This document shows positions 61,157 through 64,000 of a stretch of DNA of 64,000 nt, in pieces. The stretch spans positions 23,813 through 87,812 of the forward strand of contig JAFQUE010000009.1 in NCBI GenBank assembly GCA_017408685.1. Reading direction: 5' to 3'. The notes under the pieces were generated by a model, which saw only the letters and a list, made by a program, of their open reading frames with translations, made no database searches and was not told the origin of the DNA. Position numbers and translations under genes: made by a program. The stretch's first letter is position 1; every line of letters begins with the position of its first letter. This stretch comes from Bacteroidaceae bacterium. GTDB taxonomy: Bacteria; Bacteroidota; Bacteroidia; Bacteroidales; Bacteroidaceae.

Positions 61157-62860
61157 CTATATTTTGTTGTTGACTATTTGCAGAATCTCGTTTTCGGCCT
61201 GCTGGGCAAGTGCCTGAATCTCCTCGGCTTCCTTTACAAGATGTTCGGCAACTTCGCGGTTCTTAAGGCCGGCTGCATTTATTTTTACATTCAGGCATGC
61301 ACCCATCACTGCCGAACGTGCCGCCAATGCGCCTACACCGGCGTCCGATACGGAGTTGGGGTTGCCCTCCTCGGCCATTGCGCGTACAACAGCAAATGCC
61401 TTGTATGCCGCTTTCATGGTGCGCAAAGGGACTTCAGTTGCGTAGAGTGTTGCAACCTGCATTGCCTGGGCACGTGCAGCTTTTTCCTCGGGGGTGTTCT
61501 TGGGCATGGCGAATACATCCATTATCTTATTGAAAGCAGCGGTGTCCTCGTCGACAAGAGCAAGCAGTTCGTTCATAACGCTCATGCCCTCCTCGGCCCG
61601 GTCGGAGAAGAACTCCCAGCGCTCGTCCCAACCGGCTTTGTGCGATGACAGGTTAGCAACCATAGTGCCCAATGCTGCGGCAAGAGCGCCCATGTATGCC
61701 GATATTGAACCTCCTCCCGGTGCGGGCGATTCGCTTGCTGTCTCCTCGGCAAAGGCGGCACAGGTCATGTCAACAAGCCTCTTCACCCCTTTCCTCTCCT
61801 CGGCTTCAAGCATGTATTCTATGACCTTTTCCTCGGGTTTGAACTCCTTGAGTGTTGAGAGTCCCATGCTCTCTATTGCAATGCGCACAAGTTCCCTTTC
61901 GGGTACACCGGTAGAACGGCTCTGCTTGTGCAGGAAGTGACGGCCTGCGTCAACAAGCACCTTCTTTGGTACAAGACCGACAATCTCGGTGCCGGTTACG
62001 CGCACACCGCGTGCGTCGGCAGCGCGGCACACCTCGTCAAATGCAGTGTGGAGTGGGGTTACAGATAGGTTGGTAAGGTTCATTGAAACCTGTGCAATAC
62101 CATACTCGTCAATGAACCAGCCAATAGCCTTGCATGCTTTCAGAGTGCCGGGTTTCATTACCGGTTCTCCGTTCTCGTCCTTGATGATTTTGCCTACTAT
62201 AGGGTTCCCCTCGCGCATGGGACGGCCCTTCTCACGCACATCGAACGCAATGGCGTTGGCGCGGCGTGTAGATGTTGTGTTCAGGTTATAGTTCACTGCA
62301 ACAAGGAAATCGCGTGCGCCAACGGCTGTCGCTCCCGTGCGGGCAATGCTCTCGTCAAAGGCGCGGGCACCAAAGTCGGGCTGCTCGTCGGTGTTTGTCA
62401 TTCTCTCGGGCAACGCCTCATATTCTCCCTTGCGGCACACGGCAAGGTTGCGGCGCTCGGGCTTGAAGGCTGCAGCCTCGTAGCAGTATGTAGGTACACC
62501 AAGTTCTTCGGCAATACGTTTGGCCAGTGAACGTGCGAGTTCGGCGCACTCTTCCATGGTAATGCCGGAAACAGGAATGAGCGGGCACACATCGCATGCT
62601 CCCATGCGTGGGTGTGCTCCCTTGTGCAGGCGCATGTCAATGAGTTCTGTCGCGCGCTTTATTGACACAACGGCTGCATTCATTACCGCCTCGGGTTCTC
62701 CCACAAATGTCACCACGGTGCGGTTTGTGGCCTCTCCCGGGTCAACGTCGAGCAGTTTTACACCCTTTATGCTTTCAATGGCATCGGTTATCTGTTTTAT
62801 GACCTCCATGTTGCGGCCCTCTGAAAAGTTGGGCACGCACTCGATGATTCTCTTTTGCAT
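61157..62860 (-). CDS. ftcD: Bifunctional glutamate formimidoyltransferase / formimidoyl-THF cyclodeaminase
   Basis: 567 residues. Moves the formimino group from formiminoglutamate to tetrahydrofolate and deaminates it to 5,10-methenyl-THF, so histidine carbon enters folate metabolism. The N-terminal transferase (about 1-325) starts RIIECVPNFSEGRN and has HKGAHPRMGACDVCPLIPV; the C-terminal cyclodeaminase (about 340-560) has SPAPGGGSISAYMGALAAALGTMV and NPNSVSDAGVGALAARSA. The fused form is that of animals and Bacteroidetes. It replaces HutG-type last steps. First gene of the hut operon, with its own -7 box. Confidence 0.96.
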   Translation of the reverse strand: MQKRIIECVPNFSEGRNMEVIKQITDAIESIKGVKLLDVDPGEATNRTVVTFVGEPEAVMNAAVVSIKRATELIDMRLHKGAHPRMGACDVCPLIPVSGITMEECAELARSLAKRIAEELGVPTYCYEAAAFKPERRNLAVCRKGEYEALPERMTNTDEQPDFGARAFDESIARTGATAVGARDFLVAVNYNLNTTSTRRANAIAFDVREKGRPMREGNPIVGKIIKDENGEPVMKPGTLKACKAIGWFIDEYGIAQVSMNLTNLSVTPLHTAFDEVCRAADARGVRVTGTEIVGLVPKKVLVDAGRHFLHKQSRSTGVPERELVRIAIESMGLSTLKEFKPEEKVIEYMLEAEERKGVKRLVDMTCAAFAEETASESPAPGGGSISAYMGALAAALGTMVANLSSHKAGWDERWEFFSDRAEEGMSVMNELLALVDEDTAAFNKIMDVFAMPKNTPEEKAARAQAMQVATLYATEVPLRTMKAAYKAFAVVRAMAEEGNPNSVSDAGVGALAARSAVMGACLNVKINAAGLKNREVAEHLVKEAEEIQALAQQAENEILQIVNNKI

Positions 62861-62898
62861 ATTATTTATATACCTTATTGATATTGTCTACTTTCTCA

Positions 62899-62906
62899 CA
62901 AATGTA
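62899..62906 (-). promoter_or_regulatory. -7 box of the hut operon
   Basis: TACATTTG on the minus strand, 38 bp before the ftcD ATG. The -33 position is A/T rich without TTTG. No HutC-like operator recognised. Confidence 0.55.
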
Positions 62907-62962
62907 GGTATATTTTTTGTAAAAAAGGAATATGTGTAATTTTTTTATATTTATATGCAAAA

Positions 62963-62988
62963 AGCGGGTGCGCAAACGCGCACCCGCT
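62963..62988 (-). terminator. Terminator of the partial exported-protein gene
   Basis: Stem AGCGGGTGCG (62963-62972) / CGCACCCGCT (62979-62988), 6-nt loop; on the minus strand it is followed by TTTTT. Begins 24 bp after the stop codon at 63013. Confidence 0.88.
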
Positions 62989-63012
62989 CATGTTGTCAAG
63001 TAAAGTTTATTT

Positions 63013-64000
63013 TTACTTTACAAGTACCTTCTTGCCGTCAATGATGTAGATACCGCCGTTGGTTACCTTCTCAAGCTTGCGGCCATTGAGGTCGTAGATG
63101 CTTTCGATAGCCTCGCCGTTGATAACTACGTTCTCAACGCCTGTAGCCTGTGTACCATAGAATGTCGGGAGTACCATGCCTTCTGAAACAGATTCTGTAA
63201 CCTTGAATACACCTGCAACAGTGTCATATACAAGGGTCAATCCCTCACTTACGATAGTTGCTGTGCTGTTCTCGTCATCGGCAACAGTGATTGTCCAACT
63301 GCTCATTGGAGTGTATGCACCATTTGAACTGAGTTTTGGACCGGAAGTGCCATACATTGAAGAGGTGTAGATATAGTTGCCGTTTACATCCTTAATGTAG
63401 TATGTTCCTGCCTCGGCAGCCTCTTCCAAGGTAATAGCATAGTATGCTGCCTCGGTCAAATCGTTGCCATCTATTGTTGTCTCAACACCTGGCAGGACAC
63501 CATTTGCAAGAGGTGCTGCCACGTGGCCGTTTGCCGCGAGGAAGTAGTTGCCGCTCTTAACTGCAACTGCCCTGTGGTATGTAACAGCCTCAGAGATGAT
63601 GTACTCAGCCGAAGTTGATGCACTCACGTATGTCTTGTCGCCGTATGTGAGCTCAACGATAACCTTGAGAGTACAGCTGTTCTCGATAGTGATTTCACAA
63701 TCGGTCTCCTCATCCTCAACAGTAGGCTCATTGCCGTTGGTTGTGTAGTAGTATGTAACGTTTGTCACACCCTCGATGTCTGCTGTTGCAGAGTGTACAT
63801 TTACAGTCTGTGCACCAACATATACACCGCTTGCGAGGTCGATTACCGGAGCCTCGAGCTTGTTCTCGGCAGGATATACCTTAATATATGTGATGTACAT
63901 TACACTTGAGTAGTTGCCGCCGTTAGAACCGATAACGAGTTCGTAAACATTGCCGGCAGCCTGGTTTTCGGCTGCAATCTCGAATGTAGATGTTGCGGCA
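63013..64000 (-). CDS. Exported multi-domain protein, C-terminal part only
   Basis: The frame is open to the window edge, so the N-terminus is missing; about 328 codons are visible. The segment LASGVYVGAQTVNV through VTYYYTTNGNEPT fits a chitobiase-like C-terminal beta-sandwich (CHB_HEX_C), common in Bacteroidetes surface glycan proteins. The next ~150 residues (SGNYFLAANGHVAAPL, TYYIKDVNGNYIYT) look like a second beta domain. The extreme C-terminus, VINGEAIESIYDLNGRKLEK then GGIYIIDGKKVLVK, is the short C-terminal sorting-like domain typical of exported proteins in this phylum. Enzyme identity unknown. Codons are biased as in the GH109 gene. Confidence 0.82.
   Translation of the reverse strand, partial: AATSTFEIAAENQAAGNVYELVIGSNGGNYSSVMYITYIKVYPAENKLEAPVIDLASGVYVGAQTVNVHSATADIEGVTNVTYYYTTNGNEPTVEDEETDCEITIENSCTLKVIVELTYGDKTYVSASTSAEYIISEAVTYHRAVAVKSGNYFLAANGHVAAPLANGVLPGVETTIDGNDLTEAAYYAITLEEAAEAGTYYIKDVNGNYIYTSSMYGTSGPKLSSNGAYTPMSSWTITVADDENSTATIVSEGLTLVYDTVAGVFKVTESVSEGMVLPTFYGTQATGVENVVINGEAIESIYDLNGRKLEKVTNGGIYIIDGKKVLVK

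Overview
The window is chromosomal DNA from a member of the order Bacteroidales, most likely a gut or oral species; I cannot fix the family. The evidence is the gene set and signals: TAnnTTTG-type -7 promoter boxes with TTTG at about -33, genes starting without Shine-Dalgarno sequences, many lipoproteins with short leaders, a ResB-CcsA fusion, an FTCD-type folate fusion enzyme, S46 dipeptidyl peptidase, GH84/GH95/GH109 glycosidases, and a 3'-terminal partial gene ending in the 'GIYIIDGKKVLVK' style of C-terminus seen on exported Bacteroidetes proteins. Coding density is high and nearly every gene has a recognisable family. I see no rRNA, tRNA, CRISPR array, prophage or transposase.

Layout. 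1-5.2 kb: a partial DUF2723 membrane protein and priA (minus). 5.3-7.4 kb: four consecutive small lipoprotein genes (plus), three of which appear to share one ~80-residue helical unit, with four copies in the largest; I do not recognise this family. 7.5-16.7 kb: a long minus-strand run, tsaB-DUF4290-murA-rimM-LytM/M23-dxr-rseP-serpin-alkaline phosphatase. 16.9-20.9 kb: yicC-gmk-nadD-MORN protein-DUF3472 protein (plus). 21.1-22.8 kb: a strongly codon-biased GH109-type protein with its own promoter and terminator. 23.0-28.4 kb: an aromatic amino acid cluster, aroF-tyrA-aroB-aroA-pheA, with a hairpin repeat before pheA. 28.4-28.8 kb: a gene-free stretch bounded by two perfect 38-bp direct repeats. 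28.8-37.5 kb: a phosphate regulon: PhoR/PhoB (minus), a Na/Pi cotransporter with PhoU domain, and an OprP-like porin-pstSCAB operon (plus). 37.5-43.4 kb: ccsBA (minus), then aroQ-nnr-SBF-like transporter-PAP2 phosphatase (plus). 43.5-55.7 kb: a nutrient-scavenging block: SLC13 transporter-porin-GH84, thioredoxin, and DPP11-AspT-like transporter-81-aa protein-GH95. 55.8-62.9 kb: a histidine-degradation operon, ftcD-hypothetical-hutU-hutH-hutI (minus). 63.0-64.0 kb: the 3' end of an exported protein.

How it fits together. The phosphate block looks like a complete inducible system: the outer-membrane porin, PstSCAB and NptA are the uptake arms and PhoR/PhoB the switch. Two promoters there carry an 11-bp-period TTATGAAA direct repeat placed exactly 11 bp before the -7 box, which I propose as this organism's Pho box. 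The glycosidases (GlcNAc, fucose and GalNAc removal), DPP11 and the hut pathway together suggest growth on host glycoprotein sugars and peptides. Other points worth attention are a MurA with Asp in place of the catalytic-loop Cys (predicted fosfomycin insensitivity), a LytM-domain protein lacking both catalytic histidines, and a lipoprotein serpin encoded between the RseP-like protease and alkaline phosphatase.
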